64,000 nucleotides of DNA from Aplysia californica (GCF_000002075.1 NW_004797323.1:690452-754451), one strand, 5' to 3'; positions 1 through 12,815 are shown, counted from the first letter of the stretch. A program made the numbers and translations. The notes: generated by a model not told the origin, from the sequence alone.

Positions 1-50
<50 letters not shown>
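1..50. repeat. (AG)n microsatellite
   Basis: Uninterrupted AG dinucleotides at the window edge; purine-rich sequence continues to about 140. Confidence 0.95.
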
Positions 51-54
<4 letters not shown>

Positions 55-1044
55 CAGGGCACAGGGAGAGACGAGCGAGATAGAGAGGAAGAGAGGGGGT
101 GGAACAGAAAGGTGGGGAGAGAGGAAGGGGGGCAGGAGATTCTTTGGATGCCATTTTTGACTTTGTAACAAAATATCGTGGGTCCAAAAGATGCACCTGA
201 ACTGCATTTTGGGCTTTCGTTTTTCACAGAGAAAACGAAAGTAGAAGTACAATTAAAAAATAGACTAGTTCCGGTTTCCGAATTCTCTTCGTTTCATCGC
301 TCTGTGAAGGTTGCATGTTACAAAACCGGCTCATGATGGTCGGCCTTGCTTGCCTTCCAGAATCGAATTGTGTAATCTAGATCTACTTTGGAACCGAAAA
401 TGATTCTCAAAAAGGTGTAGTTGTACGTGATATCTCAGCAAATTAAAGTTTAAATTCTCATTTTACTGGGCATTGATCTAAACTTCTAACCAACCAAGTC
501 CAAGTCGAATGGATCCAGGCAGGCTGGTTTCGGCTTGACAAGATATTTAGACTACTGACTTATGTCGTAGGCTACTACTAAAGTCCTAGATCTAGAATCT
601 GGATCTAGCCTACAGCAGTCAGATAGTATTTAGTTGAATTCTAATCTGAATAATTAATAAATAGCTTGGTAAGATTTAACTTTGGTGGACCCAACCCTGA
701 ACGAAGCTGGAACTACTTTTGAGCCTTACTAAATTGTTTTCTTGCGTAAATGTGTGTTTAAAAAAAAATTATTATTATTGTGTAGGGCCTACTTAACAGG
801 TTTCGGTCAATAGAGCCAAACCTAGATCTAGTTCTAAGTACGACTAGACGGCCAGGCTAGGCTAGCCACGCCCACTTCGCTTTATTAATAGGAAGCCCTT
901 ATTAATAATGTAGTCTACGCCTGTACTACTTTTCGATACTTGCATGGAGCACCTGGAGTAGAGACGATAAGACAGCTGTGGAGTGAAAGCGACAAACTTA
1001 CATTGAAATGTGGGGGCAGGGTGGGTAGTGTCGCTGTCTCAAAA

Positions 1045-1578
1045 GGCCAGCTCTATTTCTCCAAAGGTTCGGGAAAATAAACTTGAACTTTATTTCTCCG
1101 AACGGTTTCCGTTCTCTAGATTTGTTAATAATAAGCGAATGGAGTGGCCCGTGTGAGTGTGTGTATTTGTCATTGTGTGTGTAAAGGTGTGAACGGGGGG
1201 GGGGGGGGGGGGGGGGAATTTTTTTTTACATGAAGGATTTTAGTTTGTGCTGGGTGACTATATGCAAAATAGGTTACTGCCAAGGTCGAGCAGTCTTGTT
1301 TTCTTGCAGTACCATTTGAAGGTATTTTCAGATGAAATATAGATTCTAGTCCGGGAACTTTGCCCTAACCACAACTGAAGTATAATCTGAATATTCAGAC
1401 ATTTAAAAATCTAGATAAAAATTGAATTCGATGCCAAAAGTGCTTACTCCCAGTCCTCGCAGAATGAAAGATGACGCCTAAATCTCGCAAATAACCAAAA
1501 AATCTCGAGATCAGAAACCGTTCGGAGAAATAGAGTTCTACTTTATTTTCCCGAGCGTTTGGAGAAATAGTCACTTCG
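1045..1578. mobile_element. 534-bp MITE with about 58-bp terminal inverted repeats
   Basis: Arms at 1051-1110 and 1513-1570 are inverted copies (CTCTATTTCTCCAAA... and its reverse). The direct repeat GTCTCAAAA flanks it exactly at 1036-1044 and 1579-1587, a 9-bp target duplication that would suit a Mutator-like element. No coding capacity. A truncated inverted copy lies at about 26440-26793. Confidence 0.75.
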
Positions 1579-2636
1579 GTCTCAAAATGAGCATTTTGTA
1601 GGCTAGGTTACTGCAAGTCATTTGTTTTAGTGATCCTGTATGCATCCAAAGAGCGGGTTTTAATACAGGGCCCAAAGAGAAGAACTTTTTTGTTATTACT
1701 GGATCAAGATTTTTTTTGAAAAAAACACTTTTAATTGGTCCCTGGCCTGCGGAAATGCCATGTTTTTTGTGGGCATAGATCTAGGTATATTAATAAACGA
1801 GCTGAATTATTTTAATGCAGACAGATGAAAGGGAACCATCTATAGTAATATCAGTCTATTATTACATCATGGTGAAGACTACAGTGCTGGTCTTGACAAT
1901 GGCCTTTTCACTGTTCTATCTTCGACTGTAACCTCACTAACTGGCAATGCAATGTCTCGCTATGTCAATGAAAGGTTTGTTGGTGCACTAAAAAGAAAAT
2001 GGGTGGAATTCATTAATGTGATAGGTATGTCATGGCAATAGGGGGACAATAGGCCTACTGAACAGCACTGTTCATTGTATAGTCTAGATCAAGAGTTAAA
2101 GGATGGAATTTGATGGTGTTTTACACTTCCCTATTCATGGGCAAAGGAGAATTGTTGAAATGAATAATTAATTGATTTTGAAGTTCGTATAGTATGGTCG
2201 AATTTGGTTGAATAGTGCCAAAATGGCAACTTTTCCCCCTTCCTTTACTTTATAGTAACTCTGGCTGGACTGAACTCAATCAAATGAATTCGATTAGCAG
2301 TTTGCACTTGGTACAAAATTTATTAATTTGCTCTTGTATCATCTTGCCTCTTTTCTAAGGTTTCACATGCAAATGAACTAGCTTTGGCAGAAGTTTCCCT
2401 ATTGTTCCAATAGATTTAATGTTAAGAAAATAAGAATTTTAGTATTTACATTTTGAAGAAAAAAATGTTTTATAAATCTACTTTCTGTTATCTTCATCAT
2501 ACTCCGTCATCATACATATGCCCAATTCAGTTACATATCTATTTGATTTTACACATTTGATTTTTTTAAAGGAAAAAACTGTCCTTGTTAATGTCCTGAT
2601 CACAGATTATGATCTTTTTCTTTTCCTTTTTTTCAG

Positions 2637-2706
2637 ATGATGAAAGGGAAATAAAGGAGCAGTAATTGTACAACTTCAGCACCTCCCAATTTAAAAAAAC
2701 TGAAAA
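2637..2706 (+). other. 5' UTR part of the MPV17L2 start exon, with a tiny upstream ORF
   Basis: A pyrimidine-rich run ending tttcag at 2631-2636 is a good 3' splice site, so the exon probably begins at 2637 and an untranslated first exon lies upstream, not located. The exon opens with ATGATGAAAGGGAAATAA, a five-codon upstream ORF out of frame with the main start. Confidence 0.5.
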
Positions 2707-4853
2707 ATGAATCCTGCTCGAAAGGTGTGGACTTTTCGACACATGTTTGCCTCGGCCCAACAAGTTGGAACGGTTTTGTTTTCTCGGCGGTACTTACTGT
2801 ACACAAACACTGGCATAAGTGTGAGTCTCTCAGTTTCAGGGGACATCTTGCAGCAAAGATATCAACTAATGAAGCATAACTCAGATAAGTCGTCTCTCAA
2901 TGTGAAACGAACAGGACAGATGGCTGTGTGTGGCTTTTTAGCAGGACCCGTGGCCCACTACTGGTACATATTGCTGGATAGGTGGCTGCCGGGCCGTTGT
3001 GCAAGAACCATTGTGAAGAAGGTATGGGTTTTTATCTTTTGGACGTGATGTTTTGTTTTTAAACATTGTGTATGGTGTATCTGTTTCATTTACAACTAGA
3101 GCTAAGAGGGAGTTAAATTATTATTATTATTACAGTTCGCAGTTAATTTAGTTTTAATACATTGTGGTAACATGTGCAGGCATATGGTTGGGCACAGATA
3201 ATATGAACTTAGAGCAAAAGCAAATATCACGAATAGCTCGTATATATATATATATAGAGAGAGAGATACATATGAGATTCTTCTAGTGAACTGCTATGGG
3301 CTATAGATTCTTTGTAATGGCAACACCATTTTCTCTAACACCTGTATGTATTAGTCGAACAGCTCGTAAAAAACCCACCAAAACGATCAAATTTGACCTA
3401 AATAATTGTCTTGAATTTAATCTCCCTGCTCGCATGATAGAAAACAACACACCCTTCGCAACACAGGATGGGTGAACAGATTTAAAAAGAAACATTCCAT
3501 CAATCAAAATAAGCTGTGAGCTGCAAATCTGATGCACTAAATCCGTTGCATGATTAATATTCCAACCATCGTACCTCCACAATCACTTCCCTTGATTTTC
3601 TTTAATATCTCTCTAATTTCTCATTTTATCAGTCGGCCGAATTATGGATGCGACGAATACATTTCTCAATCCCCTTCGTGTTTGAATCATCCATGCCCAA
3701 CTGTCATGTATATACGGTCCATAATTCATCCTCTGAAAACTGACTCGGAATGAGTCTCATGTGTGTGTGCCAGCAGAAAGACAAAAAAAAAAGTCATTTT
3801 TTGATATATTTTAGATTGATGGAATAGTGAATGTGTAAGAGAAAATTCAATGCTGAACATAGAAGTTTTTCAATTTTTCTATTTCAAGTAGTTTTGTAGA
3901 CATTGCACATTTTGGGAGGTGGGGTATTAAGATGTGATTTCGAGAAAATGGGCTTTTAACACAGTACACTGTAGGCTCAAAAAAAGAAAGGGTAAGGTTG
4001 CATTAGAAGTTTGATTTGTGTGCAGATGTAGCTGTTTATGCGCATGGCTATTTATAGTGGAGGGGAAATATTACATTATTTGGTTCAACTTCAACTGAAG
4101 TACAGGGCAAGGGTAACAACAAGAGTGGGACTTGCGCTCGCCAAGTGGCGTTGATATGACACTGTTCCGTTTCAGTCAGTGTTCCGCCACAGTTCCACGA
4201 GCGCTCGCGTACTCGCGATTCTTTGAAGCCGACTGAATCGCGAATCGCCACTCTCAAATTTGGCGAGCGGGATCCAGCCCTAGTTATTGTGTTTCCAAGA
4301 GATTTGAATGTCTTGAAAACAGAACAAGGAATAACCTGGAATATTGTTTTTTATGCAATCTCTAGCAAAACAAAAGTAAGTGGGAAATGTTTTCCTGTAG
4401 AAGTTACATGTTTTCCCCGATTTTGATTCTCTTGAAACCTGGTTCAGCTCATGGAGCCTACTTGAAATTCCGGGTTTTTGCATTTTTATAATCTCAAAAT
4501 GATGTATGCATGTCCGTTCATTTTATTCACAGGTTATACTCGACCAGTTGGTGTGTTCTCCCATTTTTATCGGACTTTACCTCGTGAGCATCGGCATCCT
4601 GGATGACAAAAAGTGGGAGTTGCTGAAGGAAGAGTTTGCCACCAAAGGAGTCTGGCTGTTTCTTGGAGACTGCCTTATATGGATTCCCGCACAGATATGC
4701 AATTTTGCTATATTGCCGACTCGGTTTAGGGTTCTGTTTGATAACATGGTGTCTTTATTTGCAGATGTGTTCTATTCCTATGTGATATTTGACCATGAAT
4801 GTGATAATATGAAACCTCTATCTAAGGATACATTAAGAGTTGAAAGAATGTAG
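2707..4853 (+). CDS. MPV17L2: MPV17-like protein 2 (Mpv17/PMP22 family), two coding exons
   Basis: Coding exons 2707-3021 and 4533-4853 join in phase 0 (AAG|gtatgg ... cacag|GTT) to give 211 residues, close to the roughly 206 of the human protein. Seen: family motif GPVAHYWYILLDRWLPG around residues 79-95, VILDQLVCSPIFIG right after the junction, and LIWIPAQICNFAILPTRFRV in the C-terminal third, the usual Mpv17 block of tryptophan, proline, glutamine and NF. The family has four membrane segments, and the hydrophobic stretches here fit that. Known of the family: MPV17L2 is a mitochondrial inner-membrane protein linked to mitoribosome assembly. The start at 2707 is chosen because it opens the conserved N terminus and no in-frame upstream ATG lies in the exon. 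The best match is MPV17L2 rather than MPV17 or PXMP2, judged from the DQLV.SP and HYWY context; paralogue choice is somewhat less sure than the family. Confidence 0.9.
3755..3970 (+). mobile_element. fragment of family D DNA element
   Basis: Matches the interior of the 34087-35152 copy (AAAATTCAATGCTGAACA, TTTCAAGTAGTTTT, TTGCACATTTTG). No ends. It lies in the MPV17L2 intron. Confidence 0.6.
4120..4282 (-). mobile_element. fragment of hAT-type MITE in the MPV17L2 intron
   Basis: Reverse complement of 24534-24706, ending in the terminal sequence CCAGCCCTA. The other half is missing. Confidence 0.75.
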
Positions 4854-4997
4854 TGAATGTATGTGTCTTTCATTTAGGTGGATAAAATAATTGTGTACCA
4901 TGTAGGTCATGTATGGCGTGTTTGCTTAAACGTGAAGGATTGAGAAAGCAAAATGGCTTGTAGTTTCTAAAGATGAGGTGAAGTGCACAATACAACC

Positions 4998-5039
4998 ACA
5001 GGGGTACAAAATGACCCAAGGGCGTACGGATAGGGTTAA
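4998..5039. mobile_element. end fragment of TTAA MITE family P
   Basis: Sequence GGCGTACGGATAGGG followed by TTAA at 5036-5039, the right terminus of the family P elements listed below. Confidence 0.7.
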
Positions 5040-5040
5040 G

Positions 5041-5140
5041 GGAATTTACAGTGCGTGGAATAAAGAGGGGACGGGGGTGATTTGAAATCCTTTTGTGGTG
5101 ACAGAAATTTACGTGTTAAACAGGGTCTTCTTATTTCACA
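5041..5140 (+). repeat. low-grade dispersed repeat, also at 12185-12275
   Basis: Both share GGGATTTGAAAT-type sequence followed by TTGTGGTRACAGRAATTT. Nature unknown. Confidence 0.4.
5059..5064 (+). promoter_or_regulatory. candidate poly(A) signal AATAAA for MPV17L2
   Basis: First AATAAA downstream of the stop, about 205 bases after it. Weak on its own, and it sits just beyond a MITE fragment. Confidence 0.3.
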
Positions 5141-6454
5141 GTATCCAGTTCAATTAATAATCTTTGTGCTTTTCTGCAGTTGAAGTATGAGTTCTTGAAA
5201 TAATGTCTTGAATTTCTGTGAAACACAGTATCATATATTTATAATATAATAATTCTAGGTGAAGGTTAGCATATCTTTCAAGTACATATTCTGAAGAGAA
5301 AAGTATGTAAGGCATTTTAATGTGCGTGCTGTGTTAAATTTTTACTTTTAAGTAAGTCGTTTTTATGAAAGTTTTTTTCTGGTTTGTTTTCTAATCTATT
5401 AAAGTAGACTTTTTAGTGTACGTGTATTGCCCTTTTGTCTTTTATTTTGGGTTTTTTTCAGCTCTGTCACTCTTCGCAAATATGTATGGAGATGTTCACA
5501 CAAGTAAAATGAATCACATGTATATATATTAATTATTATGTCGTGCATCTCTCCAACTGTGATAATTTCTGAGAGCATTCAACTAAACAAAGGCACAGTT
5601 CACAGGTGAAGGGTGTAGTATGGTAAGCATATATATATGTCTCTCGTGTCTGCCAACAACATAAACAAAAAACGCATAACTGCCAACCAGTACATATTAT
5701 ATTTATTAGGTCTTTGATGATTTGAGTATGGAAGTCCATTTTCCTTTGGGAAAATACATATTCTCTGTTTTCTAATGTTTCTTCCCCACGTGGACCTTGC
5801 TGAAGACAAATAATGAACTTTTCAAGCCCGAATTTGTGATCTACAATGTGAATGAAGCTCTCAAGATGATATGTCAAGTGGAGAGATCTTTTGCTGCAGG
5901 TTTACTCTACATTGAATGGCTGGGATTTATTGAATTCCGAAAAGTGTATAAAGGGTTTGGAGAGGATTTTTTTGGCCAGTGCTCACCATCTTGGCCCACC
6001 GTGTAGATTGTCTGGGGGGGTTTTTGGCAGCTTTCAAAATGTTTGTTAAATAGATAAAGTGAATGTTTTTGTATCAATATTAATCAAACACTGGTGCTAA
6101 TGTGTACATATATTATGATGTTAAATATGCCTCTCTCCTCCCCCCTACCCCTTTAATGCTGAAAGCTGCCTTCACAAGACATTTTTCTTAGCAAAATGAA
6201 CAAAGGAATGTGAAATCAGCTTTTGAACGGTATACATGTATTGCAGAGTTGAAATTCCAAAGTTAAAACTAGTGAGTTTTTTTACTCTGGTCATTTGCCT
6301 AACTAGAAGCACATTCTGATTAACTTGATATAAACTTCATAATTTAGGAACCCCGAAATTGCAAGTGTTTTGATTTTGTCAGTCCAAAGGCACTTACGGT
6401 GGAAAAGAAGATGGACCCATGTTTCAGTTCATCTATCTGTTTACTATTGTGTGA

Positions 6455-6540
6455 GTGGGTGGTTGGCGGGTGCTCTGATGTGGTTTGCTTCTTCTTTCCT
6501 ATCAAACATCTATCGTCCTTATCTCCCCTTCTTCTATCTT
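6455..6540 (+). mobile_element. family S short SINE, copy S1 (5' half)
   Basis: Head GTGGGTGGTTGGCGGGTGCT; 3' half absent, joined to a family D copy. Confidence 0.75.
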
Positions 6541-6544
6541 TAAA

Positions 6545-6862
6545 TAAAAGTCCAGATGTTTGTGATTGAAGGAGATGAGGGTCGCCTGGTGTCAAAGGTA
6601 AAATAAATTCGAGAAAATGGCTGCCACAGTTTGGAGACTTCCAAAGCTGTAGTGTAGTGGCCTTGGAAACTGCAAATTTACACTTTTTGTGACTTTATAA
6701 ATGCTTTTCAGTAAAATCCTCACAGGAATGTGTTTTTAAATAGACATGAAGTGGTTGGAGCTTAAAACCAAAGAATTTATAAAAAATTGCCCAACAGGCG
6801 GAATGTCCATTTCTTTGATTTCATGATTTTGACAAGCGCCTGATTCCACCACGCCATGACAC
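6545..6862 (+). mobile_element. family D copy, left end lost
   Basis: Interior like the 44391 copy; right end CCTGATTCCACCACGCC. Its left side is joined to a truncated family S SINE. Confidence 0.7.
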
Positions 6863-7408
6863 ATATTACTGTCGAGTTGGTACGGTTGAAAAACTGAAAT
6901 CTGAGAGCTGTTTTTTTTCCTCTAGTCTTCACATTGGTTGTGATACATATATATATATGTCTATATATACAAGCATGTGGAAACGGATCACTTGACCTTA
7001 CAGAGAACCTGCCCCCCTCCCCACACTCTTCTCAGAGGATGATTTTGTCTGTCATTTTAAAGTGCAATGTCTCTTGCAAAATTATGTTTTCCTGTTGAAA
7101 GTTTTGTGTAGAGCTGACCATGTGTTGATCAACAGTTTTTGAGGATCATGAAATGGCTTTTCACCGTCAAAAGTACAGGAATTTTATCATTTTAAAAAAA
7201 AGATTTTATACAGGTTGGAAAATAATTTTGTAGCAAAGTTTGGTTTCTGTGTGCAGTCCAATGAATCAGAGATTTTGTACGGATTCGTTTTTTGTTAGAA
7301 ATCACGTTATGACCTTAAAGTGTTGAGTCTCTGAGGGAGAAGTTGAGCTTTGTTCTCTGTAGGTAGTGTTAGACTCTAGGACAGTTAACTAGGGTTGTAT
7401 TCCAATTT

Positions 7409-7410
<2 letters not shown>

Positions 7411-7459
<49 letters not shown>
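7411..7459. repeat. (TA)n microsatellite
   Basis: 49 bases of uninterrupted TA. Confidence 0.95.
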
Positions 7460-7463
<4 letters not shown>

Positions 7464-7735
7464 CACAAAATTAACTCTAACACACTTGAAAGTTTGGAAA
7501 AATTAACTGTTTTTCAGTTTGGGTTATAATATTGTCGTCAGATGTGAAAAATGAATTGAGCGAATCTGAGAAGAGATGTGACTCAAACTTGCTGGTAGTG
7601 AATGATTCACGATACATATTTTGTTACTTATTTAGGGTTGCACGCACTGCTTAGAGCATTTTCACTTGTGAACCTCTCCAACTCCCAAGAAACAATGGCA
7701 AAGGGGCTGTCAGAATTCAGACATTCGAGTTCAAG

Positions 7736-7911
7736 GTGGGTGGTTGGCGGGTGCTCTGGTGGGGGTTTGCTTCTTCTTTCCTATCGAACGTCTATTGTCC
7801 GTATCTCCCCTTCTTCTTTTTTATGTTTGCTACTCTCTTGTAACACCTCTAATCTTCTGGTGCTCATATGACCTTCTGCAGTTGCGAGCGCCGTAAAACC
7901 TCTACTAAAAC
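7736..7911 (+). mobile_element. family S short SINE, S2, subfamily A
   Basis: Full length. Imperfect duplication AGACATTCRAG flanks it. Confidence 0.85.
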
Positions 7912-8104
7912 TTTTTTTAAAGACATTCAAGATCTTGTGGCAAAGCGCGCAAAGCTTGTGGTCCTCTCCTGTATTGCTTCTGGGCTGGCGGATGTGGTCA
8001 GCAGGCAACAGGTGGTCTGTGGGATAACCAACCATGAAACATGTAAAGTGTGTTTAGTTTATTAGAGTGTGTTCACATGCAATGGTTCAGCTGTGAATTT
8101 AGAA

Positions 8105-8245
8105 CATTCCCTTGTGTGTAAGTGTAGGTACGTACTTATATGTATACCTGCATGTGTTTTTACTGTCCTGTACAGCCAAGAAAAATTTCCCAATGGGATA
8201 CTTAAGTATTTTCTTATCTTATCTTATCTTGTCTTATACATGCAT
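8105..8245 (+). mobile_element. retroposon 3' end with (TTATC)n tail
   Basis: ATACCTGCATGTGTTTTTAC ... GTCCTGTACAGCCAAG ... then TTATC repeats. The reverse complement occurs twice in CEP192. Confidence 0.65.
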
Positions 8246-8791
8246 GTGTCTTTGATATTGTGTCATGGTTGGGGCTCTCGGAATTGGAAAGCATCATTTG
8301 CTGAGTACAATTTATATACAACCATCTAACTTTTATACAATCTTTTTCTCTATGACAATGTACATTATTCATCTGGCTCAGGTAACTGTCTCTTTTCTGT
8401 TGTCTCACTTTGATTCATGTTTGAAGCCTTCTGTTACCTTCATTTTGATTTTCTTCGTGTAGTCAGATGAATGATGGAGTTACATGTAGAATTGTGAACC
8501 TCTTGTTGACTTAAGGTAGAAGTTGATAAAATGAGATTCCCTCAACGTGTACTTGTGCAGCACACATGGTTTATAAAAAAGTGCTAATTTTTATTGATGT
8601 CTGCATCAAGTAGTGTATTTCTTGTCTGATCTTGTTTGCATAAAAAGAAAACAATGGAAAATAAAATTTTAATTTGTTAATTATTATGTTTTGTTGAGTA
8701 CATGCATGTATTTTATATGCTCTGGACCCAGAACTTGTTTATTGTCTTAACTGCAAGATCAGTCATTGCAAGTGAGCTTTAATTCAAGTAG

Positions 8792-8968
8792 TGGGTGGTT
8801 GGCGGGTGCTCTGGTGTGGTTTGCTTTTTCTTTCTTATCAATCATCTATCGTCTTTTTCTCCCCTCCTTCTTTTTTGTGTTTGTTACTCTATTGTAACAC
8901 CTCTAATCTTCGGCACTTAATATGACCTTATATTGTGTTGCAAGTGCCGTAAAACTCTTTACTAAAAC
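8792..8968 (+). mobile_element. family S short SINE, S3, subfamily B
   Basis: Perfect 12-bp duplication TAATTCAAGTAG. Stem GGCACTT/AAGTGCC. Confidence 0.9.
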
Positions 8969-9578
8969 TAATTCAAGTAGAATTATTTGGTGTGATCAGT
9001 ACCAACATGTCAAATGCTTGTGAAAAGTATTCAGAAAAGAGTTACGGTACCGTCTCGCATGCTCAAAGTCAAAAGTCAAAGCAAACATGTGCATAATGAA
9101 ATGAACCACTCACATGAAGAACAGATTTTCAGGTCCCAAACTTTTTCTTATACATGACGTATTATTTATTCTTTGTAGCCTATTTAAAACACGTACATAG
9201 TGAAATATGTACGTAACAAAAAGATTTCTGTGTTCCACCAATTTCACTATGTGCATACATTTACTTGACTGTATTATAGTGTCGTGGGAAAGCTGTTAAA
9301 ATGTCTTAAACAAGCCTAGTAAGCAACATTCTTTTAACATTTTGAAACTAAATAACATTTCTGGCTTTTTTCAGCTTTTAGAATATAAATGTCAACAATA
9401 TAAATCTGGAGCTCATGCAACTGATACGAAACTGCAATGAAAAAGATTCAAAAATTTGGATTTAGTACATTTGTACAGCTGCATGATGAATGTATTTTCC
9501 TACACCATTGTTTTCATTTGGTTATAATAAACCTTATAAGTTTGACTTTGACAGTAGGCAGGTGTTAGGATGCTCCTA

Positions 9579-9974
9579 GGCGGTGCCACTGACTGAAGTG
9601 TCTTTAGGCCATTCCCCTAGGGGGAACATTTCTTGTTCTTATGCACAGTAGAATTGTAAATGGGCTCATCCAACATTGTCATGCTCATAACTGTGCCTGA
9701 ACTACAACAGGGAACTGCTGCTTTTTCTTTCCTAATCCTTACTATTGTCATTTTGTTCTCCTTCTTTTGTATGTTTGTCACACTCTTGTGACCTGCTATT
9801 TCCGGGATGCCTTGATAGTCTAAGCAGACTTTGTGTTGCTGAAGCTAGAGAGGTGAGCAGAGTAAGTCTGATTCCCTGTAAGGACTTCTCTGTTGACATT
9901 TACCCCTTGGTGCTCATATGACCTTATGCAGTTGCGAGCGCTGTAAAACCACTATTAAAATTATTTTTTTTTAA
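9579..9974 (+). mobile_element. family S SINE, long form, copy L1
   Basis: Head GGTGCCACTGACTGAAGTGT, middle TGCTTTTTCTTTCCTAATCC, extra block GACCTGCTATTTCCGGGATG, tail GCTCATATGACCTTATGCAG. Target duplication AGGATGCTCYTA (one mismatch). Confidence 0.8.
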
Positions 9975-10121
9975 AGGATGCTCTTACTGTTGTCTTACTA
10001 TCTGTCTCTCCTTCTTAGTTTTTGTATGTTTGCTTTTTATATATATATATATGATAGAACAAGAACTGAATCAAAGATTGCGTCCTCTTCTATTTGCACA
10101 AAAGAATCATAACGTTATAGG

Positions 10122-10215
10122 AGGCCCAGTAGCTCAACTAGTAGTGTGGTGCCTGCCAGTCACATGGAGGTCCAAAGCTTGATTTCTGTCAGTTTGTTTT
10201 TTTTTCCTCATGCTT
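10122..10215 (+). mobile_element. tRNA-derived SINE head
   Basis: GGCCCAGTAGCTCAACTAG resembles a tRNA 5' half with A box; the B-box region AGGTCCAAAGCTTGATTTC is degraded. Confidence 0.55.
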
Positions 10216-10945
10216 TCCACACACACACATATACACACACACACACACCCAGGGCACTGAAATCTTCTCCGATAAGGAAAGGATGAAAAATTTTGTCGGT
10301 TTTTCATGAGGAAGATCCCATGACTGTTCTTAAGAGCGAAAAGAATGGGCCCTTTGGGCTACATTCTGGCAAAATTCAAAATTTTCCATCTCTATATATA
10401 TTACATGTAAGAGTAGGCCCTACTGGGTGTCATGCAAGGGATGATTCTACGTTCTATGTAGATAAAACGACCATGTACAAAAAAATCACCCGCACTGTGA
10501 ATGTAAAATGAAGATGGTACTGTCAGTCACTCCCTGAGTTCTTGCATGGGTATGCAAAAGAAGATGACAATGCAGATGCTTAACTTGAATTTAAATACCA
10601 GCATTTGAGTATGATACGTTATCCGGATGTTTCTTGTTCGTATTTATTCATCAGACAAGCAGCCAGTCATTTAGAAAATAAAGCGTTAACATAGTACATG
10701 ATTCTGATACATGTAGGCACTATGTACTTGTAACAAACTGCCACTTGATAGCCTTTCCCTGTTATATTCTTGCTATTGCAAGTGTCCTTTTTTGGAATAG
10801 AGAATTGGGATGATCCTCTGCTTTGTTTTATTGGAGAAAAGTAATTAAAACTTTTTTAAAAGTTATGTGGAAACAAACTGTTGGGTACTTTCTTGTCCTG
10901 TGATACTATTCCATGGACTCCCAGTTTCTGTATGAGTCTATTTTA

Positions 10946-11203
10946 TGGTTGCTTTTAAGGACAAGCGGGCTAACCCAGATTTCGGGCGTTTCCAGAAATC
11001 TTGATCTACACCAAAAGTGGGCATTGCCCTACCTATAGGAGAAGTTTTGTTTCATTGGTGTGCATATTTGTATGGTTACAGAGAAAACTATCCTTGTCTT
11101 CTGAAGAAACATGACAAGAGTCCAAAAACTTTCCCTTCGATTTTCTCAAAACAGCATTTTTTGGGATAGCACCCTTGTGCTTAAAATAAGTTAAAAGCGA
11201 CCA
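10946..11203 (+). mobile_element. TA-flanked MITE family T, copy 1
   Basis: Ends TGGTTGCTTTTAAGGACAAG and the reverse of TGGTCGCTTTTAAC; TA outside both. About 255 bp, noncoding. TA target sites suggest a Tc1/mariner relative. Confidence 0.75.
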
Positions 11204-11290
11204 TATATTTGCATTGTCATGCCAGTGCTGGGAGTTTGAAGGGTGTCATTGATAGGTTCTACTTCTTTTCTGCCACTGTTGTTGAGCTTT

Positions 11291-11418
11291 AAGTTTAAGG
11301 CACTTGCAACACAACAAGGTCATATAAGTGCCGAAGATTAGAGGTGTTACAAGAGAGACGTACACAAAAAAAGAAGGAAGGGAAATAAGGACAACCATGT
11401 CTGATACGAAAGAAGGGA
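11291..11418 (-). mobile_element. family S short SINE, S4, subfamily B, head lost
   Basis: Minus strand: stem GGCACTT/AAGTGCC present, 5' part missing. Confidence 0.75.
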
Positions 11419-12396
11419 CAACTTGGTGGGTTTAACACACCCTTCAGTCTTAACAAAACGTGAATCATTTTGAGGACTGATCATAGAGATTGTGACATGG
11501 TACATATATAATCATGAATGTGCACAACATTGGCCTGTTATGATTATGATATAATAAAATGAGAAACAAGTTTCAATTTTGTAATTTTATTATCAATTTC
11601 AATAACAAAAGTAACATGCATCAATATGAACAAACATTGTTCCATTGAATACTCAAGTATTGATTCTTAGACTGCCTAGTCTACCCCTAACTCTCACAAT
11701 AATGAAAAAATCACTACACAACTTGGAACTAACTACACAGTAACATAATTAAAGCCTCTACATTTTTTTTATGACAAGTCTCATTCGCAACAAAATACCT
11801 GTTCCTATAACATTTTGCATGGGATTCTCGATTGGTAACACTTTCAGTTCTGCATCTCACATCTTCACACACACCCAGCATGTGTCTGGAAATTGGAAAG
11901 TGTTTCTGATACATTTTAAAAGAACAGATAAGAAAGCTGTTGATCATATGTGTTTGTCTCTAACTAAACAGAAGCACATTGATTTGATGCAATAATGACC
12001 CTTTAGTGGAGGGGGGAAAAGCAAGGTAGATCTAGTAGGTAGACAAAAACAGAAGAGGGATATAATAAAATTGCCCTGAATCTGAATAGTAACATACTAA
12101 TACAGTAAAACCCTGATATCATGAACTTTCACAGGTTGGGACTAAAGAATGAGTGTTTGTGTGTTAGGCATATGTTATTTAAATTTAAAGGGAACTCGCA
12201 TGACACAGAATGAAGAGGAGAAAAAAAAGGGATTTGAAATTGTTGTGGTAACAGGAATTTTGTGATGAGCAGCTTCATGTCTGCTATATCGCTGTTGTAT
12301 CTGCCTAAACATACGATGACACGCTCCGCTCAAATGCAAATTTTTGTAATGACGACAGGCTTTAATTTTACCATAGATTATATTTTTTTATGCGTT

Positions 12397-12815
12397 ACAT
12401 CATGGTGACATCAGGTGCTCATCAAAATATAAATGTAGACTCTGCAGTAGACTAATATCGAAGGAACCTACTTCAACAATTGGCAATTTCTATCAATACT
12501 TTTGTTCTAGGCTCAACACATATTAAAGTCCACTATTAATCACATCCCTGAATGGATTTTACTGGAAAATACTGATCAAAGGCACATATTTTCAGTTTCC
12601 AAGTGGAAGTAACCAAACTGGTGGCTGTTTTCTCGCTTATTTCCTCTCTGGCACCAGGTGATCCCCACCTCTGGAATGGCAAAATATGGACTTCTGATCA
12701 AGATATTTTAAAAGGGTACTTTTTTCATCAAAAGGCTTTAAGAATTAAAATGATATGGAATAACTCTGTGTGCCCCCCAAAAATTATGAGCGCCCGATTC
12801 TACTGTGTTGTAACA
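12397..12815 (-). mobile_element. family D copy, inverted
   Basis: Degraded ends GTTACATCATGGTG and CTACTGTGTTGTAAC; interior GGATTTTACTGGAAAA matches other copies. Confidence 0.7.

Larger units (their letters stand above)
1..2636. other. intergenic, repeat-rich, no gene recognised
   Basis: Apart from the AG tract, the 534-bp MITE and a poly-G run at 1195-1216, I see no coding signal. Frequent TAGATCTAG-type palindromes occur. The MPV17L2 promoter and first exon should be here but cannot be placed. Confidence 0.6.

Noticed and set aside
5797-6006. Short plus-strand frame after MPV17L2
   Set aside because: No similarity, no splice support, AT-rich flanks.
10122-10215. tRNA gene
   Set aside because: A-box similarity only; no acceptor stem closure or intact T loop, so a SINE head is more likely.
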